A stretch of DNA of 17,195 bases from Thermoplasmata archaeon (GCA_030044475.1 JASHVP010000137.1:1-17195), one strand, 5' to 3'. Shown: positions 8,049-15,228, counted from the first letter of the stretch. Numbers and translations are program-made. Notes: a model not told the origin generated them from the letters alone.

Positions 8049-9489
8049 CGACGCCGAGGGGCACGAGCCGGGCGACGCGCCGGGTCAAGCCGGCGCCCTC
8101 GGCGACCCGCACGACCTCCTCGACGTCCTTGTAGGCGCCGGGCGCCTCTTCGGTGACCCCTTCGCGCGACGCCGCGCGGACGACGATCCCCTTGCCGAGC
8201 AGCTGCCGCGTCACCTCCTCGTACCGGAACGTCCGCACGGCCGCGTGGCGGCTCAACCGGCGACCCGCGCCGTGGCACGACGAGCCGAACGAGCGGTCCA
8301 TCGAGGTCGGGAGGCCGGCGAGGACATAGCTCGCGGTCCCCATGTCGCCGGGGATCAGGACCGGCTGGCCGAACGGGCGGTAGGGTTCGGGGACCTCGGG
8401 GCGGCCCGCCGGGAACGCGCGGGTCGCTCCCTTCCGATGGACGAGCATCTTCCGGCGGACGCCGTCGGCCCCGTGCTCCTCCAGCTTCGCGATGTTGTGG
8501 GCGATGTCGTAGACCACCGCGAGGTCGAGTTCCTCCGCCGGCTGCCCGAACACGGCGGAGAACGCCCGCCGGACCCCGGCGGTGATCGCCTGCCGGTTCG
8601 CCCAGGCGAAGTTCGCGGCGGCGGCCATGGCGCCCAGGTACCGCGTCCCGTCCTCCGAGGCGATCGGCGCGCACGACAGTTGCCGGTCGACCAGCGCGAC
8701 GCCCTGCTCGGTCAGGCGCCGGTCCATCCGCTGGATGAATTCGGTGGCGACCTGGTGGCCGAGCCCCCGCGAGCCGGTGTGGAGCATCACCGCCACCCCG
8801 CCCCGGGCGAGCCCGAGCGCCGCGGCGAACGCCGGGTCGAACACCTCGTCGACCGCCTGGACCTCCAGGAAGTGGTTCCCCGAGCCGAGCGTCCCGAGCT
8901 GCCGGAGCCCCCGCGAGCGGGCGCCCTCGGAGACCTCCGCGGGGGTGGCCCCGGCGAGGCGGCCTTCCTCCTCCTGGACGGCGAGGTCGGCGGGGCGCCC
9001 GAGCCCGTCGTCGACGGCCCAGGCGGCGCCGCGCGCGAGCACCTCGTCCATCTCGCCGGGCTTCAGCGGACGCCCGCCCTTCGAGCCGACACCGCTCGGC
9101 ACCTCCCGGTACAGCCGGTCGACGAGGTCGGAGAGCTTCGGGCGGAGCTGCTCCACGGTGAGGGAGGTCCGGAGCAACCGGACGCCGCAATTGATGTCGT
9201 AGCCGATGCCGCCGGGCGAGACGACGCCGTCGGCGAGGTCGAACGCCGCGACCCCGCCGACCGGGAACCCGTAGCCGAAATGGATGTCCGGCATCGCGAG
9301 CGCGTGCTCGACGATCCCCGGGAGCGTGGCGACGTTGGCGAGCTGCCCCAGGGATGGGTCGCCGGCGACCGAATCGAGCAGCGCCGGGTCGGAGAAGAGG
9401 ACGCCGGGAACGCGCATCCCCGCCGCCTCCTCCCTCGGGATCTGATAGGTGAACTCGTCCAGTCGGACGAGCGTCGGGACCTTGGGCAC
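8038..9489 (-). CDS. rtcB: tRNA-splicing RNA ligase RtcB
   Basis: This 483-residue enzyme is RtcB, the GTP- and Mn-dependent ligase that joins 2',3'-cyclic phosphate and 5'-OH RNA ends, as in tRNA exon joining after intron removal. Metal and active-site residues are in place: D98 and C101 in GYDINCGVR, N205-H206 in GSGNHFLEV, H237 in MLHTGSRG, H331 in YDIAHNIAK, and the guanylated histidine H406 in SSCHGAGR. These are offset by only 2-3 residues from the Pyrococcus enzyme, and no intein is present. The GTG at 9489 is about 28 nt from a TATA-like box, implying a leaderless mRNA. No archease gene is adjacent. The stop overlaps the convergent S53 gene by 11 nt. Confidence 0.95.
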   Translation of the reverse strand: MPKVPTLVRLDEFTYQIPREEAAGMRVPGVLFSDPALLDSVAGDPSLGQLANVATLPGIVEHALAMPDIHFGYGFPVGGVAAFDLADGVVSPGGIGYDINCGVRLLRTSLTVEQLRPKLSDLVDRLYREVPSGVGSKGGRPLKPGEMDEVLARGAAWAVDDGLGRPADLAVQEEEGRLAGATPAEVSEGARSRGLRQLGTLGSGNHFLEVQAVDEVFDPAFAAALGLARGGVAVMLHTGSRGLGHQVATEFIQRMDRRLTEQGVALVDRQLSCAPIASEDGTRYLGAMAAAANFAWANRQAITAGVRRAFSAVFGQPAEELDLAVVYDIAHNIAKLEEHGADGVRRKMLVHRKGATRAFPAGRPEVPEPYRPFGQPVLIPGDMGTASYVLAGLPTSMDRSFGSSCHGAGRRLSRHAAVRTFRYEEVTRQLLGKGIVVRAASREGVTEEAPGAYKDVEEVVRVAEGAGLTRRVARLVPLGVVKG

Positions 9490-9493
9490 GGCC

Positions 9494-9508
9494 CCGAGGC
9501 TACCTCGG
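9494..9508. repeat. Inverted repeat between rtcB TATA box and start codon
   Basis: CCGAGG, a 3-nt spacer CTA, then CCTCGG form a perfect 6-bp dyad lying exactly between the TATA-like box (9514-9520) and the GTG at 9489. It could be an operator for a dimeric regulator at the transcription start. A dyad this short is also expected by chance in GC-rich DNA. Confidence 0.35.
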
Positions 9509-9513
9509 AGAGG

Positions 9514-9520
9514 CTATTAG
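9514..9520 (-). promoter_or_regulatory. TATA-like box of rtcB
   Basis: On the minus strand this reads CTAATAG and is the only AT-rich patch in the 97-nt intergenic region besides a CAAAAC run near 9552. Its centre lies 28 nt from the GTG at 9489, the spacing expected for leaderless archaeal transcription. Confidence 0.5.
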
Positions 9521-9598
9521 AGCGAGGTCGACGCCCCGAACGCGGCCCCGGACAAAACCCCAAGTACGGCGGAACCGGTCCCTCCGGTGCGGGGACGG

Positions 9599-9946
9599 AT
9601 GCAGCTCCGGACACTGGTCTCGCTGCTGAACCTGGCGGCCATCGCCGGGTCGCTGCTCATCTGGTTCGAGTTCCCGCAGTACGCCGACTACGCCCTGTAC
9701 GGCCTGCTCGTCTGGATGTTCGTCGGGTTCTCGATCATGTACACGCGCCTCGGGCGCCGGACCGTGGGGGGCGGCCCCCCCGGGGCGACCCCGACCGGCC
9801 CGACGGCTCCGTTGCCGTCCGGGGGGCCCTCCCGCGCGCCGACCACGAGCTCGAGCGCCTACGGCTTCTGCGTCTTCTGCGCCGCCCCGATCGCCCCGGG
9901 CACGACCCGGTGCCCCGCCTGCGGCCACCCGATCCCCGTGATGTGA
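9599..9946 (+). CDS. Small two-helix membrane protein with C-terminal zinc ribbon
   Basis: I do not recognise a named family for this 115-residue protein. Two hydrophobic segments (about 5-22 and 31-48) form a membrane hairpin. A flexible linker rich in G, P, T and S (about 55-87) leads to a zinc-ribbon-like end with C91-x2-C94 and C105-x2-C108, in the pattern CVFC...CPACGH. This architecture is common in small archaeal membrane proteins of unknown function, where the ribbon may bind protein or nucleic acid at the membrane face. The start is taken as the ATG at 9599; an in-frame GTG at 9587 would add four residues (MRGR). It is divergent from rtcB and ends 11 nt from the convergent biotin carrier gene, so it is probably transcribed alone. 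Confidence 0.82.
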   Translation: MQLRTLVSLLNLAAIAGSLLIWFEFPQYADYALYGLLVWMFVGFSIMYTRLGRRTVGGGPPGATPTGPTAPLPSGGPSRAPTTSSSAYGFCVFCAAPIAPGTTRCPACGHPIPVM

Positions 9947-9957
9947 CCCGGTCCGAC

Positions 9958-10500
9958 TCACTCGGGGGCGAGGAACAGCAGCGGCTCGCGCGCCCGGGCG
10001 TTCCCTCCGGCGACCGCCACGAGGCCGCGCACGACCCCGGCGACCGGCGCGGCGATCTCGTTCCGCATCTTCATCGCCTCCAGCACGAGGAGCACGGTCC
10101 CCTCCGCCACCGATTCGCCCTCGCGGACGCGCACCTCGACTACCTTGCCGGGCATCGGCGGGACGACCGGGCGACCCGCTCGCGGCGGCGCCGGGGCGGC
10201 GACCGCGGGTCCCGGGCCCCCGGAGGTGCGGGGGGCCGGCCGCGCGGTCCCCCCGCTCGGGCGGGCGACCCCGACCGCCCACCGCTCCCCGTTGACGTCG
10301 ACCGGACCCGGAGGCTCCGGGAACCGCTCCGGCCAGTTCTCCACCACGACCCGCTCTCCCGCCACCTCGAGCTCCACCTTGGTCGCTCCCCGCGCGACGA
10401 GCACGACCGAGAACCGTCGTCCTCCGACCGTGACCTGCCCGAGGTCGGGGTCGACCTCGACCGTCTCCGTCCTACCGTCGCGTTCGATCGTGAGCCGCAG
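9958..10500 (-). CDS. Biotin carboxyl carrier protein (1.3S/BCCP-like), probable CTG start
   Basis: The protein carries biotin between carboxyltransferase active sites. Its C-terminal biotinyl domain has the canonical EAMKM motif with the biotin-accepting lysine (K144 from the CTG start), preceded by MPGKVVEVRVREGESV and followed by GNARAREPLLFLAPE. An Ala/Pro/Gly linker (about 78-115) joins it to an N-terminal beta-rich part. ATG/GTG start rules give only a GTG at 10404, but the frame is open upstream and encodes RLTIERDGRTETVEVDPD, a typical N-terminus for carriers of this class. A strong Shine-Dalgarno GGAGGTG (10512-10506) sits 7 nt (counted from GGAGG) before a CTG at 10500, giving 180 residues and a 29-nt overlap with the 5S gene. 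A sequencing or programmed frameshift fusing it to the 5S protein is the alternative. Confidence 0.88.
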   Translation of the reverse strand: MRLTIERDGRTETVEVDPDLGQVTVGGRRFSVVLVARGATKVELEVAGERVVVENWPERFPEPPGPVDVNGERWAVGVARPSGGTARPAPRTSGGPGPAVAAPAPPRAGRPVVPPMPGKVVEVRVREGESVAEGTVLLVLEAMKMRNEIAAPVAGVVRGLVAVAGGNARAREPLLFLAPE

Positions 10501-11998
10501 CGACCCACCTCCGCTGGCTCTGCAGCCGGACCCGACCCTCGTGGGCCCAGGCGCCGACGCTCGCCCTGGAGGCCGAGGGGGGAGCGGGGCCCGGCGCGGG
10601 GGCCGGCGCCCGGAGCGCTCCGACGATCCCGAGCGCCGCGCTCGTCAGCACGTCGGAGGTGAGCCCCTGGTCGACGGCGCGACGGTACGACCGGTAGACC
10701 TCGGGGAAGATCCCGTACGACAGCGCCTCGGCGGTGTCGGCCGCCGGCACGAGGGCGCGGACCTCGCGGACGGCCGTCTCCAGTTCCGGGGCCAGGAGGT
10801 CGGCCGGGCGGCCCGCGATCGTCGGCCCGTCGCGGGCGACGCGGCCCGCGAGGTCGGGGTCGATCGCTCCGGGGGGGGTGCCGTAGAGGCCCCGGACGTA
10901 GTCGCGGACCTCGCGGGTGATCTGGCGGTAGCGCCCCCCCGTCAGGACGTTCAGGACCGCCTGGGTCCCGACGATCTGGCTGGTCGGCGTCACGAGCGGT
11001 GGGTATCCGAGGTCCGCCCGCACCCGGGGCACCTCTTGCAGCACCTCGGCGAGCCGCGCCCCCGCCTCCTGGTCCGCCAGCTGCGAGAGGAGGTTGGAGA
11101 GCATCCCGCCGGGGATCTGGTGGACGAGGATCCCGGGGTCGGTCTGGAGCGAGCGGAGGTTGAGCATCGGCCGGTAGCGGTCGAGCACCGTCCGGAAGTA
11201 CTCGGAGAGGTCGCCGAGCGCCGCGAGGTCGAGCTTCGGGTCGAGCGGGGTGCCGCGCATCGCGCCGACGAGGGCCTCCGTCGGCGGCTGGCTGGCGCCG
11301 CCGGCGAACGGGCTCAGGGCGGCGTCGACCGCGACCGCCCCGGCCTCGGCGACGGCCAGGCACGTCATCGTCGACATCCCGCTCGACGAGTGGGTGTGCA
11401 CGACGACCGGCAACCCGACCTCGCGGACGAGCGCGCGGACGAGCGCCGCGCCGTCGGACGGCGGCAGGAACCCGCCCATGTCCTTGACGCACAGCTCGTC
11501 GGCGCCGAGCTCGGCGAGCCGCCGCCCGAGGGCCACGAACGAGGCCAGCGTGTGGACCGGGGAGGTGGTGTAGCAGATCGTCCCCTGGGCGCGGGCGCCC
11601 GCCCGCTTCACCGCGTCGAGGGCGACCTCCATGTTCCGCGGGTCGTTGAGCGCGTCGAAGACGCGGAAGATGTCGATGCCCTGGCGGGCGGCCTCGGCGA
11701 CGAACGCCCGGACGAGGTCGTCCGCGTAGTGCCGGTAGCCGACGAGGTTCTGCCCCCGAAGGAGCATCTGGAGCGGCGTCCTCGGCATCGCCCGCTTGAG
11801 GGCGCGGAGCCGCTCCCACGGGTCTTCGCGCAGGTACCGCAGCGCGACGTCGAACGTCGCGCCGCCCCAGACCTCGAGCGAGCGGTACCCGATCGCGTCC
11901 AGTCGCTCGGCCGCCGGGAGCATGTCGCGCGTGCGCATCCGGGTCGCGATCAGCGACTGATGGCCGTCGCGCAGCACGGTCTCGGTGATCTCGACCAT
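10472..11998 (-). CDS. Biotin-dependent carboxyltransferase, 5S / PycB / OadA type (TIM barrel)
   Basis: This 508-residue protein transfers CO2 between carboxybiotin and pyruvate/oxaloacetate. The TIM-barrel core starts with TETVLRDGHQS (D11 as metal ligand), has the lysine expected to be carbamylated in CVKDMGG (K172) and the HTH metal pair (H201, H203). The conserved QIPGGMLSNL segment lies around residues 294-303, and a helical domain extends to about 465. An Ala/Pro stretch (about 466-482) and a basic tail with no family resemblance end the protein. Unlike most PycB and OadA proteins it has no fused biotinyl domain; a separate carrier is encoded directly downstream, as in the transcarboxylase 5S subunit. 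The ATG at 11998 follows the 12S stop by 10 nt. The biochemical class is clear; transcarboxylase, pyruvate carboxylase or decarboxylase role depends on partners. Confidence 0.93.
   Translation of the reverse strand: MVEITETVLRDGHQSLIATRMRTRDMLPAAERLDAIGYRSLEVWGGATFDVALRYLREDPWERLRALKRAMPRTPLQMLLRGQNLVGYRHYADDLVRAFVAEAARQGIDIFRVFDALNDPRNMEVALDAVKRAGARAQGTICYTTSPVHTLASFVALGRRLAELGADELCVKDMGGFLPPSDGAALVRALVREVGLPVVVHTHSSSGMSTMTCLAVAEAGAVAVDAALSPFAGGASQPPTEALVGAMRGTPLDPKLDLAALGDLSEYFRTVLDRYRPMLNLRSLQTDPGILVHQIPGGMLSNLLSQLADQEAGARLAEVLQEVPRVRADLGYPPLVTPTSQIVGTQAVLNVLTGGRYRQITREVRDYVRGLYGTPPGAIDPDLAGRVARDGPTIAGRPADLLAPELETAVREVRALVPAADTAEALSYGIFPEVYRSYRRAVDQGLTSDVLTSAALGIVGALRAPAPAPGPAPPSASRASVGAWAHEGRVRLQSQRRWVAAAHDRTRR
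10506..10512 (-). promoter_or_regulatory. Strong Shine-Dalgarno site supporting a CTG start of the biotin carrier gene
   Basis: On the minus strand GGAGGTG is an exact 7-base match to the complement of the 16S 3' end visible at 17000-17011. The distance from GGAGG to the CTG at 10500 is 7 nt, which is ideal. It lies inside the end of the 5S reading frame, as expected for a downstream gene of an overlapping pair. Confidence 0.55.
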
Positions 11999-12008
11999 CG
12001 CCGTCTGC

Positions 12009-13559
12009 TCAGAGGGGGATGTTCCCGTGCTTGCGGGCCGGGCGCTCGTCGCGCTTCGAGCCGAGGACCGTGAGCCCGGCGACCAGCTTCGCGCGCGTCT
12101 CCGCCGGGTCGATCACGTCGTCGATGTACCCCCGCTCCGCGGCGAGGTACGGGTTCAGGAACTCCTCCGCGTAGCGACGGACGAGCCCCTCGCGCGTCGC
12201 CGCCCGGTCGGCGGGGGCGGCCTGCTCGAGCTCGCGCCGGAACAGGATGTTGACCGCGCCGTCGGCCCCCATGACGGCGATCTCCGCCGTCGGCCAGGCG
12301 AGGTTCAGGTCGCCCCCGAGGTGCTTCGAGCACATGACGTCGTACGCGCCGCCGTACGCCTTGCGGAGGATCACGGTCAGGAGCGGGACCGTCGCCTCGG
12401 CGTACGCGTACAGCAGCTTCGCCCCGTGCCGGATGATGCCGCCGTGCTCCTGCGCGGTCCCCGGCAGGAACCCCGGCACGTCGACGAGCGTGACGAGCGG
12501 GAGGTTGAAGGCGTCGCAGAACCGGACGAACCGGGCCCCCTTCGTCGAGGCGGCGATGTCGAGGGTGCCGGCGAGGTGCGCCGGGTTGTTCGCGACGACG
12601 CCGACGGGAGCGCCGGCGAGGCGCGCGAAGCCCACGACAAGGTTCGGCGCCCATCCCTCGGCGACCTCCAGAAAGCTCTCCGTATCGAGGACCCGCTGGA
12701 TCACCGCATGCACGTCGTACGGCGTGTTCGGGTCCGACGGGACCGCGGAGACGAGCTCGGCCGCGGCGGAGTCCGGAGGGGCGGCCGCCGGCGCGGCGGG
12801 CGGCTCCTCGAGGTTGTTGAGCGGGAGGTACGAGAGGATCCGGCGGGCGAGCGTGATCGCCTCCGCGTCGCTCCCGACCGTGAACTGCGAGACCCCGCTG
12901 AGCTCGGCGTGCGCCCGGGCCCCCCCCAGCGCCTCCATCGTGACCTCCTCGCCGGTCACCGCCCGGACGACGTCCGGCCCGGTGATGAACATCTGGCCGG
13001 TCCCCTCCACCATGATCACGAAGTCGGTGATCGCGGGCGAGTAGACCGCGCCTCCGGCGCAGGGTCCGAGGATCAGCGAGAGCTGCGGGACGACCCCGGA
13101 GAGCAGGACGTTCCGGAAGAACACCTCGCCATACCCCCCGAGGCTCATCACCCCCTCCTGGATCCGGGCGCCGCCCGAATCGTCGAGGCCGACGATCGGG
13201 ACGCCCGCCTTCCGCGCGGTCTCCATCACCTTCACGATCTTCATCGCGTGCGCCTCGCCGAGCGCTCCGCCGAAGACGGTCGCGTCCTGGGCGAAGGCGC
13301 AGACCGGGCGCCCGTCCACCTCGCCCCACCCGGTGACGACCCCGTCGCCGGGGATCCGCCGCTCGTCGAGTCCGAAGGTGGAGACCCGGTGGACGACGAA
13401 CGGGTCGAGCTCCAGGAACGTGCCCGGGTCGAAGAACGCCTCGAGCCGCTCCCGGGCGGTCAGCTTGCCGGCCGCGCGATGCTTCCGGACCCGCTCGGCG
13501 CCGCCTCCCTCCCGGGCGGACCGGCGCCGCAGCTCCCACCGGTCGAACGGGCCGCTCAC
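12009..13559 (-). CDS. Acyl-CoA carboxyltransferase subunit (PccB / MmdA / transcarboxylase 12S type)
   Basis: This 516-residue crotonase-fold protein moves a carboxyl group between carboxybiotin and an acyl-CoA, most likely propionyl-CoA/methylmalonyl-CoA. Seen are the N-terminal HRAAGKLTARERLEAFFDPGTF start, the first oxyanion region GPCAGGAVYSPA (166-177), the second-domain segment ASTKGARFVRFCDAFNLPL, the QEHGGIIRHGAKLLYAYAEAT helix, and the standard KHGNIPL end. D407 in GGAYDVM occupies the position that favours propionyl-CoA over acetyl-CoA in characterised homologues (my recollection of the actinobacterial PccB work). A short Ala/Pro insert (253-262) separates the two crotonase domains. 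Its GTG start overlaps the birA stop as GTGA, indicating translational coupling. No biotin carboxylase is encoded nearby. Confidence 0.95.
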   Translation of the reverse strand: MSGPFDRWELRRRSAREGGGAERVRKHRAAGKLTARERLEAFFDPGTFLELDPFVVHRVSTFGLDERRIPGDGVVTGWGEVDGRPVCAFAQDATVFGGALGEAHAMKIVKVMETARKAGVPIVGLDDSGGARIQEGVMSLGGYGEVFFRNVLLSGVVPQLSLILGPCAGGAVYSPAITDFVIMVEGTGQMFITGPDVVRAVTGEEVTMEALGGARAHAELSGVSQFTVGSDAEAITLARRILSYLPLNNLEEPPAAPAAAPPDSAAAELVSAVPSDPNTPYDVHAVIQRVLDTESFLEVAEGWAPNLVVGFARLAGAPVGVVANNPAHLAGTLDIAASTKGARFVRFCDAFNLPLVTLVDVPGFLPGTAQEHGGIIRHGAKLLYAYAEATVPLLTVILRKAYGGAYDVMCSKHLGGDLNLAWPTAEIAVMGADGAVNILFRRELEQAAPADRAATREGLVRRYAEEFLNPYLAAERGYIDDVIDPAETRAKLVAGLTVLGSKRDERPARKHGNIPL

Positions 13560-14293
13560 AGGTCCTCCGGGAGCCGGAGCTCCCCCGAGCGGACCGCGAC
13601 CGGGCCCGCGGGGTCGTCGAGGACCAGCTCGCCGTCGTCCCCGATCGTCGCGATCCGACCGGCGATCCTCCCGTCGACCAGCGCGGGGCGACCGACCCCG
13701 TAGAGCCGGGCCCGTCCGGCGGCGAGGAGCGCCGCCCGAGCGCTCGGGGTCCCGAGCGCGTCCCGGGACCGCTCGATCGCCGCGACGGTGAGCTCCTCGA
13801 CTTCGTCGAGCGGCACGGCGTTCCCGGCGAATTCGCGGAGCACCGCCGCCCGCCGGCGGAGCTCGACGGGAAGGTCCCCGACCTCACAGGCGACGTTGAT
13901 CCCCACGCCGACGACGGCGGCCGTCCCCAGGGACGGAGACGGGACGAGGTCGACGAGGATCCCGGCGAGCTTGCGGCCCCCGGACGGCCCCGGGACCACG
14001 AGGTCGTTCGGCCACTTGAGGCGGAGGGGCACCCCATACCGCGACGTCAGCCGGTCCGCGAGGGTCGTTCCCACCGCCAAGGCGAACAACGAGCGAGCGT
14101 CCTCGGGCGCCGGCAGGACGAGGGAGAGGTAGAGGCCCCCGGGCGGCGACGCCCACCGGCGGGTCGCCCGACCGCGGCCGGCCGTCTGGCGTTGCGCCAC
14201 GACGCGGGTCCCGGCCGGTGCTCCCTCCCGGGCCCGCGCCACCGCTCGGTCCTGGGTGGAGCTCAGCGCCTCGTGGAACTCGCGCAGTCCCAC
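13556..14293 (-). CDS. birA: Biotin--protein ligase (monofunctional BirA without HTH domain)
   Basis: This 245-residue enzyme activates biotin with ATP and attaches it to the carrier lysine, presumably K144 of the 1.3S-like protein at the end of this operon. The biotin/AMP loop GRGRATRRW is at about 39-47, preceded by the RVVAQRQTA strand. LSLVLP and the lysine-containing KWPNDLVV motif follow, then VGVGINVAC. A C-terminal SH3-like domain (about 195-240) ends the protein. There is no N-terminal DNA-binding domain, so it is not expected to act as a biotin repressor. The start is a GTG at 14293. It is the first gene of the operon and its last bases overlap the 12S start by 4 nt (GTGA). Assignment is firm. 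Confidence 0.93.
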   Translation of the reverse strand: MGLREFHEALSSTQDRAVARAREGAPAGTRVVAQRQTAGRGRATRRWASPPGGLYLSLVLPAPEDARSLFALAVGTTLADRLTSRYGVPLRLKWPNDLVVPGPSGGRKLAGILVDLVPSPSLGTAAVVGVGINVACEVGDLPVELRRRAAVLREFAGNAVPLDEVEELTVAAIERSRDALGTPSARAALLAAGRARLYGVGRPALVDGRIAGRIATIGDDGELVLDDPAGPVAVRSGELRLPEDL

Positions 14294-14325
14294 CGAATCC
14301 CCCGCGCTCCCGAGGGGCCGCGCCG

Positions 14326-14332
14326 CTTAACG
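14326..14332 (-). promoter_or_regulatory. TATA-like box for the birA operon
   Basis: On the minus strand this reads CGTTAAG, an AT-rich patch about 36 nt before the GTG start of birA, predicting a leader of about 10 nt. Identified by pattern only; the whole intergenic region is short and shared with the divergent gene at 14387. Confidence 0.38.
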
Positions 14333-14357
14333 GTTCGGGCGAACGGAGGGGCAAGGG

Positions 14358-14365
14358 GCTATCTT
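14358..14365 (+). promoter_or_regulatory. TATA-like box of the small protein gene at 14387
   Basis: GCTATCTT is centred about 25 nt before the GTG at 14387, so transcription would begin at or next to that codon. This spacing is the main reason for choosing 14387 over upstream in-frame starts that would run back into birA. Confidence 0.42.
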
Positions 14366-14386
14366 CCGTCGGGGGTCGGGCCGGCG

Positions 14387-14746
14387 GTGTCGGAGGCCGC
14401 GGAGCTCCTCGCGGAGGCGGGGCGGCGTCTCGAGCCCGAGGTCCGGCAGCGGCTGGGCGGCCTCCTCGGGGGATTCGTCCGAGCGTACCTGCCGCAACGG
14501 TGGGTGTTCGTGACCGACGGCGGTACCGCGTCGCTCGCCGTCGAGCCGGACGGCTCGGTGCACGCGTCCGATGGTCCCGTTCCGGCTCCCGACGTCACGG
14601 TCGAGCTCCAGATCGCGCAGCTCCGGGCCGCGCTCACGAGGCAGTCCGGCCGTCCGCCGTCCCCCCCGAAGGACGTGCGGGTCACCCCGCACACCGCGAA
14701 GGGCCGCGCCGCGTTCGACTACTTGCGCGGGCGGCTGGGCCTCTAG
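14387..14746 (+). CDS. Small protein with weak SCP2-like features, function unknown
   Basis: From the GTG at 14387 this encodes 119 residues. An N-terminal helix (AAELLAEAGRRLEPEVRQRL) is followed by alternating strands (WVFVTD, TASLAVEPDGSV), then PAPDVTVELQIAQLRAAL and the C-terminal AKGRAAFDYLRGRLGL. The order helix, strands, 'G...p.pDvtv.l' and then a helix vaguely recalls the sterol-carrier-protein-2 fold, which binds lipids or acyl-CoA, but this is only a resemblance by eye. The frame is open further upstream to 14192, but that part lies antisense in birA and is unlikely to be translated. Its stop shares the palindrome CTAG with the convergent ribH stop. It lies beside the carboxyltransferase operon on the opposite strand. 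Confidence 0.75.
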   Translation: MSEAAELLAEAGRRLEPEVRQRLGGLLGGFVRAYLPQRWVFVTDGGTASLAVEPDGSVHASDGPVPAPDVTVELQIAQLRAALTRQSGRPPSPPKDVRVTPHTAKGRAAFDYLRGRLGL

Positions 14747-15210
14747 CCGGACGCCCGGCCCGGCGGGGCGGTCGGTATCTCCCGGAGCCGACGGACCATC
14801 TTCACGACCGCCCGCACGGCGTTCGCCGCGTTCTCGATCCGGTCCTGGGCCTGGAGTCGGGTCTCGCCGGGCCCGGTGACCCCGAGCCCGAGCGGCTTAC
14901 GGTGCTCCACCGCGAGGTCCGCGAGCTTTCGCGCGGCCTGGTTCGCGACGAGCTCGTCGTGCTGGGTCTCCCCCTCGATCACGGCCCCGAGGGCGACCAC
15001 CGCGTCGACGTCCGACCGGTCGAACAGGGCCTGGACCGCGAGCGGGAGGTCGTAGACGCCCGGCGTCTTCACGACCGGGCCGAGCGTCGCCCCGAGGAAG
15101 TCGATCTCCTCCTTCGCCCGCTCCAGCATGAGGAGCGTCACGTCGTAGTTGAACTCGCTCGCCGCGATCGCCACCCGGACGCCCGTTCCCTCGCTCGATT
15201 TCTTCGGCAT
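14743..15210 (-). CDS. ribH: 6,7-dimethyl-8-ribityllumazine synthase
   Basis: This 155-residue enzyme condenses the ribityl-aminouracil intermediate with 3,4-dihydroxy-2-butanone 4-phosphate (the RibB product) to form lumazine. Characteristic segments are ASEFNYDVT near the N-terminus, KTPGVYDLPLAVQAL, VALGAVIEGETQHDE with the catalytic histidine, and KPLGLGVTGPGETRLQAQDRI. Length fits the family, which usually assembles into pentamers or capsids. The ATG at 15210 lies 18 nt after the ribC stop with GGGAGA upstream. It is the last gene of the rib operon, and its stop overlaps the convergent stop at 14744-14746. Confidence 0.95.
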   Translation of the reverse strand: MPKKSSEGTGVRVAIAASEFNYDVTLLMLERAKEEIDFLGATLGPVVKTPGVYDLPLAVQALFDRSDVDAVVALGAVIEGETQHDELVANQAARKLADLAVEHRKPLGLGVTGPGETRLQAQDRIENAANAVRAVVKMVRRLREIPTAPPGRASG

Positions 15211-15228
15211 CGTACGTTCTCCCGTCCG

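Noticed and set aside
9490..9598. tRNA or small RNA gene in the rtcB intergenic region
   Set aside because: No cloverleaf, T-loop GGTTCRA or other RNA signature was found; the region is explained by promoters.
9599..9946. Small membrane protein as the OadG/gamma subunit of a sodium-pumping decarboxylase
   Set aside because: It is on the opposite strand and convergent, has two helices and a CxxC zinc ribbon, and no OadB/MmdB beta subunit is present.
8245..10662. 805-codon plus-strand frame opposite rtcB
   Set aside because: It is a shadow frame; the minus strand encodes all RtcB metal ligands and active-site residues.
10145..13703. Long plus-strand frames opposite the carboxyltransferase genes
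   Set aside because: They are Arg/Asp/Val-rich shadows with no motifs; the minus strand has full-length conserved enzymes.
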